A DNA stretch of 54,768 bases from Psychromarinibacter sediminicola (lineage in GTDB: Bacteria > Pseudomonadota > Alphaproteobacteria > Rhodobacterales > Rhodobacteraceae). Each line of letters begins with the position of its first letter. Within the stretch, counting starts at the first letter, position 1. Below are positions 7,694-16,229 of this stretch, in pieces. A program made the translations under genes and the position numbers. Location of the stretch: assembly GCF_029168335.1 (NCBI RefSeq), contig NZ_JARGYC010000030.1, positions 1 through 54,768 of the forward strand, in the 5' to 3' direction. Below the pieces are notes generated by a model. It was not told the DNA's origin and ran no database searches. It saw nothing but the letters and a program-made list of their open reading frames with translations.

Positions 7694-8097
7694 TGTCTTT
7701 CCTCCGGCGACATTCGCACAAAGGCTGCACGCCGGCAAGCGCCACTCGGCGATCGACGGTCCTGAATTTCCCTTGCGGAACACAACCACAGGGCGCGGGC
7801 GCCATCATGTCGCACGTCGTCGACACGGCGCTGGACACCGCATTATTCCCGATGATCCGCCAAGGCGAGTTGGCTCGTCCTTCCGACGCGGGATGCGACG
7901 GCCCGGGACGCGATGCAGGGGAGGGTTGAGTGGTGGGCTCCCCAACATCCAAACGGACACTTGCCCGCTTGTGCCGCGCGCCGGACCCACGGCATGGAAC
8001 ACATAAAAAAACATTGAGAAATTTTCGGACCAGCACGGAACATTTCCGGACCTGCACGTGTTCCCCGTGATCAGCATATCGTGATCCGGGAGGTACC
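7694..8097. other. Divergent promoter region between Wzc-like gene and giant secreted protein
   Basis: About 400 bases with no credible gene. The A-rich stretch ACATAAAAAAACATTGAG at 8000-8017 is the most AT-rich part. A 21-bp-spaced direct repeat and a GGAACA/TGTTCC inverted repeat follow at 8026-8064 (separate entry). The part next to the kinase shows no sigma70 consensus that I can recognise. Confidence 0.5.
8026..8064. promoter_or_regulatory. Direct repeat CGGACCWGCACG x2 and GGAACA/TGTTCC inverted repeat
   Basis: CGGACCAGCACG (8026-8037) recurs as CGGACCTGCACG (8047-8058), exactly 21 bp apart, so both face the same side of the helix. Overlapping it, GGAACA (8037-8042) and TGTTCC (8059-8064) form an inverted repeat that reads GGAAC-N17-TGTT on both strands, one base from the EcfG promoter consensus. 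It lies 34 bp before the giant gene's ATG. Either an activator site or a symmetric stress promoter is possible. Confidence 0.4.
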
Positions 8098-11000
8098 ATG
8101 CAGGCCACGCGCAGGCTCGAGCCACCGCACGTCGCCAGCCAACCCACGCAAGCAACGGACCCGACGGCGCATTCCCGCCGACACATATTCCGCCGATCGC
8201 TTGCAGTCTGCCTCGCATTGATGGCCGGCCCGGCGCTGGCCCAGCAGCCCCCCATCCTAGAGGACGGCGACCTCGCCGTCACCGGCTTTCCCGGAACGAC
8301 CGCTCCGCCCAACGCCGCGTCCCTGCCGGCGGGCGAGACCCAAACAGACGAAACCTTCATCGACACAGCCGGCGCCTCGCTTCGCGTCTTCGACGTCTCG
8401 GACCCGGCCGGCGCGCCGCAGGCCCAGGTGATGAACGCGCCCATCCGCTACGAGGCCGCGGCGCGCGATATCGGACAGGTCTTCGGCGTCGCCATCGACG
8501 ATGCCGACCCCGCCAATATCTACGTCTCGGCCAGCGCGGCGCATGGCCTGAACATCGTCGCCCCCGACCGCGACGGCGACGGGCGGCCCGAACGCCTGCG
8601 CAGCGGCACTGCCCGGGCACAGTGGATGCAGGGGCAATGGGGCGACCGCCTCGGCGGCGGTCCCGGCTCGGTCTACCGGATCGACGGGCGGACCGGAAAC
8701 GTCTCGCTCTTCGCACAGATCGCGCCGGGCGGCCGCGCCAATAGCGGCCCGGGCCTCGGCAACATCGCCTTCGACCCGGTCCACGGCCAGTTCTACGTCT
8801 CCGACCGCGACACCGGCTTCATCCACCGGCTCGACAGGAACGGGCGCGTGCTGGGTCGGTTCGATCACGGCCAGGACGCCCGGCCGCGGCTGGGCCTCGC
8901 GCCCGTGGCGCATGACCCGTCCGACCGGATGGACATCACCTCGTCCGCCTTCGACGCCACCGACCCCGCCACCTGGGGCCGGGCGGCCGAGGGCCGTCGA
9001 GTCTGGGGCCTGACCTATCACGGCGGCCGGCTCTACTACGCCTCCGACTTCGGGCCGCAGGTCTGGTCGGTCGCCATCGCCGATGACGGCCGCTTCTCGA
9101 CCGACATCCAGTGGGAACTGGACGTGTCGCCCGATCCCACGGACCACCCGATCTCAGACATCGACTTCGACGAGGCGGGGCGCATGTACCTGACCCAGCG
9201 CGGCGGCGTGACGCCCAGCTACGACTATGCCCAGCATCACGATGCCGGACAGGTCCGCGTTCTGCGCTTTTCCCGCGAAAGCCCGGACGATCCGGCCACG
9301 CCCAGCCGCTGGCAGCGGCAGCCCGAGGAATACGCCATCGGCTTCCCCGGAAACTTCCGGAACACGGCGGGCGGCATCGCCATCGGCTACGGCTACGAGG
9401 AGCAGGCCGACGGCAGCTACACCTACGGCCCCTGCGACCGCACGCTCTGGACGTCCGGCGACGCGCTCCGCGACAGCACGCAGTACCGCGCCAACCTCTC
9501 CGCCGGCGGGCCGCTGGCCGTTCACGGGCTGCAGGGCAACGAGATCGCGCTGGTCCGCCCGGCGAACGAACCGCCGTGGCAGAGCCGCTATGTGGACTAT
9601 GACGGCCAGGCGGGCGATCCCGACAAGCGCGGCCATGTGGGCGACGTCGCCGTCGTTCAGGAATGCGGCACGCCCGACCTGCGCATCGAGAAGCGCTACG
9701 ATCCGCAGCGCTGCGACGAAGCGGGCCGCTGCACCTTCATCGTGCGCATCGTCAACGCGGGCGAGTTCCGCTATTCCGGCCGCATCCGCTTCCGCGACAC
9801 CGCCGAAGGCCATGCGCGGCTGCAGGACCCGCCGCGGAACGAGAACGGCTGGACCTGCGAGGAACCGCAACCCGGTCTTGCCGAATGCGATGGCGGCCGG
9901 CGCGAGTTGGACCCCGGCGAAGGGATCGAACTGGAACTGGTCTGGCGCCTGCCGCAGACTTGGTCGCGCCCCGTGCTGGCCAACTGCGCCGAACTGGACT
10001 GGGCCGGCATCGAACAGGACGACGTCCAGTACAACGACCGTATCTGCACCTACGTCCCGCGCTGCGAGGACGGCGACCGGTACTGCAGCCCCGACCTGGA
10101 GCTGGAGAAATTCCCGCTCGCCTGGAACTGCGACTGGCACGACAACTGCCCCTATGTTGTCCGCGTGACCAATGTCGGCGCGCGCGACTACACCGGCCCC
10201 GTCGTGTTCAGCGACACCGCCCGCACGCCGGGCACCACGCTGAGCCGCTGGCGGCCCGACCCGCCGTGGCGCTGCAGCCCCGCCGGGGCGTCGCGGTTCG
10301 ACTGCCGCCATCCCTCGACCACCCTTGCTCCGGGCGAGAATGTCGAGGTGGTGCTCTGGATGGAGGGCCCGCCTCTCGATGAGGGCTACCGCCAGGTACG
10401 CAATTGCAGCACGATCGACTGGCAGACGCGCGAGCCCGACAATTACCGGGGCAACGACTATGCCTGCGCCGACATCCCGCGCTATCCGCCGGGGCACGAC
10501 CAGTCGCACCCCGAATTGCAGATCGGCAAGACGGCGCTGCCCAATTGCGCGCGGCTGCCGGCCGGCGACTGGGCCTGTACCTATGTCGTCGAGGTGCAGA
10601 ATGTCGGCGGCGCGCCCTACAACTTCGGCTTCCGGCTGCGCGACATCCCCTCTGGCCCCGGCGCCGCCCGCCTCGTGCGCTATGGCGGCGATCCGGGCTG
10701 GAATTGCACCACGGGCAGTCCGCGGCCGCAGACCTGCACGCATCCGGCGGAACCCGGCGGCCTGCAACCGGGCGAGTCGCTGAAGCTCGAACTCGTATGG
10801 CGCATGCCGGCCACGGCCGAAAGCGGCACCCTGGAGAACTGTGCCCGGATGCAGCACGACCGTGACGATGACGGCACGGCCGAGACGCTGCAAGCGTGCG
10901 ACACCGCGGTCATCTGCACCCCGGGCGCGCCGAATTGCCCCGAGGACATCACGGTGACCAAGGTGGCGGCCCCCGGCAACTGCGCGCCGGGCGAGCTTTG

Positions 11001-13008
11001 CTCGTTCCGCGCGCTGATCCAGAACATCGGGACGAATGCGCGCCCCGCCGGGCTGCCGTTCACCGACACCCTGGATCTGACGCCGCAGGTCATGCGGACG
11101 GTCAGCCCGGCGGGCACCATCTCCTGTAGCCCCGGTGGCAGCAGCGGCACCCTCAATTGCCAGACGACAACCCGCATCCCGCCGGGCGATCATCTGGAGA
11201 TCGACGTCGGCCCGGTCCTCGCCGAGGACACGCCGGAGGATACGGTACAGAACTGCCTGGAGGTGAACCCGGTCAACCCGGACGCGGTCGCGTCGAACAA
11301 CCGCGACTGTGCCACGGCCTTTATCGCAGCGGCCGACCTGTGGCCGCGCAGCCCGTCGACGACCTGCGAGCGCGGCCACGAGTGCCACGTCTACGCCGAG
11401 ATCCGCAACGACGGGGCCCGCGGCTTCAACGGCACCGTCGGCCTCCGCGGCAGTTTCTCTCCATCGCTTCCGGTGAGCCGCATCGACGGCAGCGCCAGCG
11501 GGCTGGCCTGCTCGGCCACCGGCAGCGGCTGGGAGTGCCGTGGCAGCGGTGTCTCGATCGGGGCGGGCGATGCGGCCCATGTCAGCATAGTCCTGCAGAT
11601 CCCGCCGGATTTCGGCCCCGACCGCGTGCCACACAACCAGGAGCTGTTCTGGCCCGTGGCCGCAGACCAGGACCGCACGCCGTCCAACGACCGCAGCAGC
11701 TCGACGATCCGCATCGAGGGCCGCACAGCGGTCAGCCCGTCGACCCGCGACGAGGAGGATGACGGCCAGGACGACGACGGTCGCGACCGCACCGACGACG
11801 GCGACGACGGCACCGGCGACGACGGGCCGCCGCCCGGCCGGCCCGATCTCGCCGTGAGCAAGCGCGCCAATGCCGAGGCCTGCGAGGCCGGGCAGGCCTG
11901 CGGCTTCGGCATCCGCGTCAGCAATGCCGGCAATGCCCCGTGGTCCGGTCCGATCGAGCTGTCCGACACGATCTCGCCGGCGGCGCGGCTGAGCTATGCC
12001 GGCCCCGGCGGCGTGTCCTGTTCCGGCTCGGGCAGCAACTACCGCTGCACCGTGCCCGGCGGCACGCTGGCGCCCGGCGAGACGGTCAGCTTCACGATGA
12101 GCTTCGTGCCCGGCTCGGGCGGCGAGATCCGCAACTGCGTCGGCGTGGTCGGGCAGGATATGCCCGACGGCGACCGGGTGCTGGCCGTGCAGCGCGAGCT
12201 GAACGCGCGCGGCTTCCGGGCGGGTCCGGAGGACGGGCTCTTCGGGCCGCAGACCCAGCGCGGCATCCGCGCCTATCAGCGCGCCAACGGCCTGCGGGTG
12301 ACCGGTCAGGTCGACGCCGCGCTGCTGTCGAGCCTGTTCGGCGGCGCCGACGCGAACCCGGCCAACGACCGCGCCTGCGCCACGGTTCCGGTCGAGGGCC
12401 TGCCGGCCTGTACCGGCGGCCGCGTCCGCACCGGCGGGGGCGACTGCGTCTGTCCCAGCGACCGGCCGCGCTGGACCGGGCAGGAATGCCTGCCGCCGCG
12501 CGAGACCGGCGACGGCGGTGACGGCGGGGGCGACGGCCAGACCGGCCCGCTCTGCACCGGCGGCACCGTGCCGCGGGGCAGCGAATGCGTCTGCCCGGAC
12601 AGCGCACCGGTCTGGAACGGCCAGCGCTGCGTTCAGCAGGACGACGGCGGAACCGGGCTGAACTGCACCGGCGGCCGGGTGCCGCGCGGCGGCGAATGCG
12701 CCTGCCCGGACAACCGCCCGTTCTGGACCGGCGAGCGCTGCGCCGTCGAGCCCCAGGGCGACGGCGGCGGCATCGACCCCGGCGACGTCATCGACGAGAT
12801 CCCGGAGCTTCTGGGTGACGGTAACGGTGACGGTGACGATGGCGGCGGCGGCGAGCAGGGCCAGCAGCCCTGTCCCCCGGGCCAGGTTCGCGGCGTCGAG
12901 GGGTTCTGCCGTGAGGAGAACCAGGGCGTTTCCGACCCGCCGCTCGACAATCTCGACGGCATCGACCAGTTGAACGAACTGGGCGATCCCCTCCCGGGAC
13001 TCAACTGA
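8098..13008 (+). CDS. Giant secreted Cys-rich repeat protein with nested peptidoglycan-binding domain
   Basis: 1636 residues, exported. An extended N-terminus carries a signal peptide ending in GPALAQ (near 45-50). Residues ~50-520 resemble a YVTN/NHL-type propeller (for example GVAIDDADPANIYVS and GNIAFDPVHGQFYVSDRD). Six DUF11-like repeats then start near residues 525, 664, 805, 949, 1079 and 1249. Each has a V/I-x-N-x-G core and most end in an NC...C pattern. A 60-residue PG_binding_1 domain (VLAVQRELNARGF...) sits at ~1358-1420 inside repeat six, whose final NPANDRAC resumes afterwards. A very acidic Asp-rich linker lies near 1215-1245. Three copies of CTGG-x6-CxCP-x5-WxGxxC follow (~1436, 1484, 1521). 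GGGAGG is 4 nt before the ATG. Probably a wall- or matrix-associated adhesin-like protein; function unknown. Confidence 0.85.
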   Translation: MQATRRLEPPHVASQPTQATDPTAHSRRHIFRRSLAVCLALMAGPALAQQPPILEDGDLAVTGFPGTTAPPNAASLPAGETQTDETFIDTAGASLRVFDVSDPAGAPQAQVMNAPIRYEAAARDIGQVFGVAIDDADPANIYVSASAAHGLNIVAPDRDGDGRPERLRSGTARAQWMQGQWGDRLGGGPGSVYRIDGRTGNVSLFAQIAPGGRANSGPGLGNIAFDPVHGQFYVSDRDTGFIHRLDRNGRVLGRFDHGQDARPRLGLAPVAHDPSDRMDITSSAFDATDPATWGRAAEGRRVWGLTYHGGRLYYASDFGPQVWSVAIADDGRFSTDIQWELDVSPDPTDHPISDIDFDEAGRMYLTQRGGVTPSYDYAQHHDAGQVRVLRFSRESPDDPATPSRWQRQPEEYAIGFPGNFRNTAGGIAIGYGYEEQADGSYTYGPCDRTLWTSGDALRDSTQYRANLSAGGPLAVHGLQGNEIALVRPANEPPWQSRYVDYDGQAGDPDKRGHVGDVAVVQECGTPDLRIEKRYDPQRCDEAGRCTFIVRIVNAGEFRYSGRIRFRDTAEGHARLQDPPRNENGWTCEEPQPGLAECDGGRRELDPGEGIELELVWRLPQTWSRPVLANCAELDWAGIEQDDVQYNDRICTYVPRCEDGDRYCSPDLELEKFPLAWNCDWHDNCPYVVRVTNVGARDYTGPVVFSDTARTPGTTLSRWRPDPPWRCSPAGASRFDCRHPSTTLAPGENVEVVLWMEGPPLDEGYRQVRNCSTIDWQTREPDNYRGNDYACADIPRYPPGHDQSHPELQIGKTALPNCARLPAGDWACTYVVEVQNVGGAPYNFGFRLRDIPSGPGAARLVRYGGDPGWNCTTGSPRPQTCTHPAEPGGLQPGESLKLELVWRMPATAESGTLENCARMQHDRDDDGTAETLQACDTAVICTPGAPNCPEDITVTKVAAPGNCAPGELCSFRALIQNIGTNARPAGLPFTDTLDLTPQVMRTVSPAGTISCSPGGSSGTLNCQTTTRIPPGDHLEIDVGPVLAEDTPEDTVQNCLEVNPVNPDAVASNNRDCATAFIAAADLWPRSPSTTCERGHECHVYAEIRNDGARGFNGTVGLRGSFSPSLPVSRIDGSASGLACSATGSGWECRGSGVSIGAGDAAHVSIVLQIPPDFGPDRVPHNQELFWPVAADQDRTPSNDRSSSTIRIEGRTAVSPSTRDEEDDGQDDDGRDRTDDGDDGTGDDGPPPGRPDLAVSKRANAEACEAGQACGFGIRVSNAGNAPWSGPIELSDTISPAARLSYAGPGGVSCSGSGSNYRCTVPGGTLAPGETVSFTMSFVPGSGGEIRNCVGVVGQDMPDGDRVLAVQRELNARGFRAGPEDGLFGPQTQRGIRAYQRANGLRVTGQVDAALLSSLFGGADANPANDRACATVPVEGLPACTGGRVRTGGGDCVCPSDRPRWTGQECLPPRETGDGGDGGGDGQTGPLCTGGTVPRGSECVCPDSAPVWNGQRCVQQDDGGTGLNCTGGRVPRGGECACPDNRPFWTGERCAVEPQGDGGGIDPGDVIDEIPELLGDGNGDGDDGGGGEQGQQPCPPGQVRGVEGFCREENQGVSDPPLDNLDGIDQLNELGDPLPGLN

Positions 13009-13034
13009 CCCGAGAGCCCAGCTCGGAGATCATA

Positions 13035-13068
13035 CCGCCCCGGCCGGCACAAGCCTCGGCCGGGGCGG
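13035..13068 (+). terminator. Strong hairpin after the giant gene
   Basis: CCGCCCCGGCCG (13035-13046) and CGGCCGGGGCGG (13057-13068) form a perfect 12-bp stem with a 10-nt loop, 26 nt past the stop codon. No T-run follows, so it may stabilise the mRNA end or terminate weakly rather than being a classic intrinsic terminator. Confidence 0.55.
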
Positions 13069-13185
13069 CGCCGTGACCGGCGCTCCATGGAAGATCGGAG
13101 GATGTGCGGCGCAAGCCCGTGGCCCATTCTCCGGCCGCCTCGCGCCTCCGCGCCGCTTCCAGTGCCATCCGTATCACCGGCCGAT

Positions 13186-13211
13186 GGATCGCAACCCGCC
13201 CTTGCGGCGTT
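13186..13211 (+). promoter_or_regulatory. Near-consensus EcfG-type promoter for PRC-barrel gene
   Basis: GGATC (13186-13190), a 17-bp spacer and CGTT (13208-13211) differ from GGAAC-N16/17-CGTT by one base. The PRC-barrel start lies 33 nt downstream. The other stress genes here have exact copies, which supports this weaker match. Confidence 0.4.
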
Positions 13212-13244
13212 GGTCCTATGACGGAACAGCCCAGGGAGGCTCCG

Positions 13245-14012
13245 ATGCTACTATCCTACAACGATCTTCGCAGCTACGCGATCCGGGCCGTGGACGAGCG
13301 GACCGGCAACGTGAACGACGTCTTCTTCGACGACCACACCTGGCGGGTGCGCTACCTGGTGGCGCATACCGGCTTTCTCCTGACCGGACGCGAGAGCCTG
13401 ATCGGCACCGCCCGGCTCGGCGAGCCCGACGCCACCCGCATGGAAGTCCCCGTCGACCTGACCGAGGAAGAGCTGAAATCGGCGGACAGGCCGGAGGCCG
13501 ACGCCCCCGTCAGCCAGCAGCCCGGCCGCACCATGGCGGATTGGGAAGCGGGCGTCTGGCCGCCGTTCCTGGTGGGCACCGGGATGGCCTATACCCCCGG
13601 TCTCGCCCACGAACAGCTGGGCCTGGCCGTCGCGGCGAAAGAGGCCGATGCCGGCGCGGAGGAGGGCCGCCAGGGCGACCCGCACCTGCGCAGCATGTCC
13701 GAGGTGTCCGGTTATACCGTGGCCGCGACGGATGGCGAGATCGGCTCGGTCAGCGATTTCCTGATCGACCCCGCGGACTGGCGGCTGCGGCATCTGGTGA
13801 TCGACACCGGCACCTGGCTGCCCGGCCGCCGCGTCGTGGTGACGACCGACTGGATCGAGGGTGTAAGCTGGCCGGACCGGCACATTCACGTCGATGTCGA
13901 CAAGGAGCATATCGAGAACGCGCCGCCGCTGGACACGCTCGAAGATCTGCGCCTCAGCCCGGCGCAGAACGCGATGGAGCAATACGGCGCCATCGGCTAC
14001 TGGCCGATATGA
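13245..14012 (+). CDS. PRC-barrel domain protein
   Basis: 255 residues with two PRC-barrel-like domains: one near 3-55 (the region around VDERTGNVNDVFFDD), one near 150-205 (TDGEIGSVSDFLIDP, DTGTWLPGRRVVV). The two are joined by a hydrophilic linker. PRC-barrels are small beta-barrels found in RimM and in the photosynthetic reaction centre H subunit. Stand-alone two-domain forms occur widely in alphaproteobacteria, often in stress regulons, with unknown biochemistry. AGGGAGG sits 5 nt before the chosen ATG, which decides it over several in-frame upstream starts. Cytoplasmic; no signal peptide. Located at the left edge of the EcfG block. Confidence 0.85.
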   Translation: MLLSYNDLRSYAIRAVDERTGNVNDVFFDDHTWRVRYLVAHTGFLLTGRESLIGTARLGEPDATRMEVPVDLTEEELKSADRPEADAPVSQQPGRTMADWEAGVWPPFLVGTGMAYTPGLAHEQLGLAVAAKEADAGAEEGRQGDPHLRSMSEVSGYTVAATDGEIGSVSDFLIDPADWRLRHLVIDTGTWLPGRRVVVTTDWIEGVSWPDRHIHVDVDKEHIENAPPLDTLEDLRLSPAQNAMEQYGAIGYWPI

Positions 14013-14025
14013 GGCGCCGAGACAT

Positions 14026-14051
14026 CGAAGCGCCGCCGCGGCGGCGCTTCG
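14026..14051. terminator. 26-bp perfect palindrome between convergent genes
   Basis: CGAAGCGCCGCCG and its exact reverse complement are joined without a loop at 14038/14039. It lies 14 nt after the PRC-barrel stop and about 100 nt after the stop of the convergent DUF892 gene. It may serve as a two-way terminator, though no T-run follows on either side. Confidence 0.45.
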
Positions 14052-14153
14052 GTGAACCGATCCCGCAGGCTGGCCGCGGGCTGGCCGCGAGCGGCATTCA
14101 GACGGCGCGCGACCTCGCCCCCATGGGGCTTCACGCGCCGCCGCTCCCAGCCT

Positions 14154-14639
14154 TCAGGCCGCCGCCTTGGCGTTGACCGTATCCTTCGCGATCTGGGTCA
14201 GCCGGGCATCGGCGCGCTTGTCCTCTTCCAGGATCGCGACCAGCGTCTCCAGGTCCGACAGGCCCAGCTGCTTCGCCCAGTCCGCCAGCGACCCGTAGAC
14301 CGCCATTTCGTAATGCAGGATCCGCTGCGTCGAGGCGATCAGCGCCGCGTCGCGCACCGACGGATCGTCGATCTGCGCCGCCCAGTCGCGCGCCTCGCCC
14401 AGGATGCGCTGCATCGAGCCGTCGGTATGCCGCTCGGTCGCGCCATGCGCTTCCAGCAGGCCCGAGACGCGCTCGCCGTGCAGCCGCGCTTCCGGCATGT
14501 CGTCGGACAGGAACGCGCGCAGGGCGGGGTCAGAGGCGCGGTCGGCCAGCTCGGGCAGTGCGCCGGCGACCTGGCCCTCGAAGGAAGACGCCTCCTGCAA
14601 TTCGCTGAGATATAGGGCCGTGAGGTCCTTGATCTGCAT
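14154..14639 (-). CDS. DUF892 / YciF-like ferritin-like stress protein
   Basis: 161 residues. The opening DLTALYLSELQEASSFEGQ and the helices that follow (RLHGERVSGLLEAHG, RILHYEMAVYGSLADWAKQLG, LVAILEEDKRADARLTQIAK) match the YciF/YciE (DUF892) family, four-helix bundles with ferritin-like fold. In enterobacteria these are induced by general and osmotic stress; the reaction is not established. The start is an ATG preceded by AAAGGAACGAGAG. An exact EcfG promoter on the minus strand (14741-14717) lies about 80 nt upstream, so induction with the general stress response is well supported by sequence. Confidence 0.87.
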   Translation of the reverse strand: MQIKDLTALYLSELQEASSFEGQVAGALPELADRASDPALRAFLSDDMPEARLHGERVSGLLEAHGATERHTDGSMQRILGEARDWAAQIDDPSVRDAALIASTQRILHYEMAVYGSLADWAKQLGLSDLETLVAILEEDKRADARLTQIAKDTVNAKAAA

Positions 14640-14716
14640 CTCTCGTTCCTTTCCTCGGGTGTTCGCTGCGTCGCCGGTCGGGCGCGCATCGCTGTCCGCG
14701 CCCCCGGCTCGGGACC

Positions 14717-14741
14717 AACGGTCGCGGCGCGCAGATGTTCC
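14717..14741 (-). promoter_or_regulatory. EcfG-type promoter (DUF892 gene)
   Basis: On the minus strand GGAAC (14741-14737), a 16-bp spacer and CGTT (14720-14717) match the alphaproteobacterial general-stress promoter exactly. It directs the DUF892 gene, which starts at 14639. Confidence 0.75.
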
Positions 14742-14778
14742 GGACCGGCCGTCGGTGTCGACGGCGGCGTAACAGGCG

Positions 14779-14804
14779 GGAACGCTTGGCCGCCGGGACT
14801 CGTT
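14779..14804 (+). promoter_or_regulatory. EcfG-type promoter (ATP-grasp/CocE operon)
   Basis: GGAAC (14779-14783), a 17-bp spacer and CGTT (14801-14804) match the general-stress consensus exactly, 56 nt before the ATP-grasp start. It is back-to-back with the promoter at 14717-14741. Confidence 0.75.
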
Positions 14805-14860
14805 TGCTCCGTAACAGGCCGCTCCTTCGGATCGGCCGGAACGACCCGAGGAGAGACAGA

Positions 14861-16201
14861 ATGGCGAAACAGCACGATCCCGACCCGTCCGGCAAAAAGC
14901 TCGTCTGCGTGGTGGGGACGGACGAGTTCCACCAGCGGATGATCTCCCGCGTGCCGGAGGCGAAGGACTGGCAGGTGGAACAGGTGCTGCACCGCACCGA
15001 GGTTCAGCCCCACCGCGGAACGTTCACCTTCGATGGTCTTTACGACCGGGCCCGCGAGATCATCGACGGGTTCGACCGGCCCCCCGACGCCATCGTCGGC
15101 CATCTCGATTTCCCCGTCACCGCGCTCGTCAGCCTGCTGTGCCGCGACTACGGCCTGCCCGGCGCCTCGCCCGAGGCCGTCGCGCGGTGCGAGCACAAGT
15201 TCTGGATGCGCAAGTGCCAGCGCGAGGTGCTGCCCGACGACACGCCCGAGGTCCGCGCCGTGAACCCCTTCGCGCCCGGGACCGGGGACGCGCCGCCCTT
15301 GCCCTATCCGTTCTGGCTGAAACCGGTGAAGGGGCATTCCTCGATGCTGGGCTTCCGCGTGCGCGAGCCCTCGGAATACGGCCGCGCGCTGCATGCCTGC
15401 CGGCAGGCGATCCACCGCTACGGCGAGCCGTTCAACGAGTTCCTGAACCACCTCAACGACACCGCCGTCCCGCCCGAGGCGAACGGCAACCACGCCGTCG
15501 CCGAGGAACTGATCGCGGCCGACCAGATGTTCACCATCGAGGGCTTCGTGAAGGACGGCGAGGTGATCGCCTACGGCGTGATCGAGACCCGCCGCACCGG
15601 CCGGCACATGTCCAGCCTGTCGAGCTATCACTACCCCGCCGAGCTGCCCGAGGAGGTGGTCGAGGCGGCCCGCGCGCAGACCGCGAAGGTGCTGGACAAG
15701 ATCGGCTTCGATGACGGGCCGTTCAACGTCGAGTTCTTCCGCGACCCCGACAGCGGCGCGCTGAACCTCCTGGAGATCAACGCGCGGATGTCCAAGTCGC
15801 ATTCGCCGCTGTTCCAGATGGTCGACGGCTGCACGCATCACCGGCAGGTCATCCAGCTGGCGCTCGGCGAAGAGCCGAAGATGCCGGCCCGCGAAGGCAA
15901 GAGCCGCATGGCCGCGAAATACATGGTCCGCACGCACGAGGCGAACGGCATCGTCCGCCGGGTGCCGCAGCAGGACGACATCGACAAGCTGCGCGACCTG
16001 CTGCCCGACATGATGGCGCAGGTGCTGGTCGAGGAGGGCCAGAGCCTGGCCGACCTGTCGGACCAGGACAGCTATTCCTTCGAGCTGATGGACATCTTCC
16101 TCGGCGGCGACGACGCCGAGTTCATCCAGGACGCCCACGACCGCTGCCGCGACTCGCTGATCTTCCTGATCCAGCCGATGCCGCGGGACCGCGTACGCTA
16201 G
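14861..16201 (+). CDS. ATP-grasp ligase, substrate unknown
   Basis: 446 residues with the ATP-grasp fold of carboxylate-amine ligases. An N-terminal pre-grasp domain (~10-100, including VGHLDFPVTAL) precedes PFWLKPVKGHSSML (ATP-clamping Lys region near 155), the central EELIAADQMFTIEGFV strand, and the Mg-binding C-terminal stretch NVEFF...LNLLEINARMSKSH near 290-320 (Glu and Asn of LEIN). Such enzymes join a carboxylate to an amine or thiol using ATP. The specific substrate cannot be read from sequence. GAGGAGA precedes the ATG. The gene lies 28 nt ahead of a CocE-type hydrolase and behind an exact EcfG promoter, suggesting a stress-induced make/break pair for one amide compound. Confidence 0.88.
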   Translation: MAKQHDPDPSGKKLVCVVGTDEFHQRMISRVPEAKDWQVEQVLHRTEVQPHRGTFTFDGLYDRAREIIDGFDRPPDAIVGHLDFPVTALVSLLCRDYGLPGASPEAVARCEHKFWMRKCQREVLPDDTPEVRAVNPFAPGTGDAPPLPYPFWLKPVKGHSSMLGFRVREPSEYGRALHACRQAIHRYGEPFNEFLNHLNDTAVPPEANGNHAVAEELIAADQMFTIEGFVKDGEVIAYGVIETRRTGRHMSSLSSYHYPAELPEEVVEAARAQTAKVLDKIGFDDGPFNVEFFRDPDSGALNLLEINARMSKSHSPLFQMVDGCTHHRQVIQLALGEEPKMPAREGKSRMAAKYMVRTHEANGIVRRVPQQDDIDKLRDLLPDMMAQVLVEEGQSLADLSDQDSYSFELMDIFLGGDDAEFIQDAHDRCRDSLIFLIQPMPRDRVR

Positions 16202-16229
16202 AGACATTCCCCGAGCCCATGGAGGCGCG

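Noticed and set aside
9154-11634. An 826-codon open frame antisense to the giant secreted protein
   Set aside because: The sense frame has a signal peptide, ribosome site and repeated domains; the antisense frame is low-complexity Ala/Arg/Gly.
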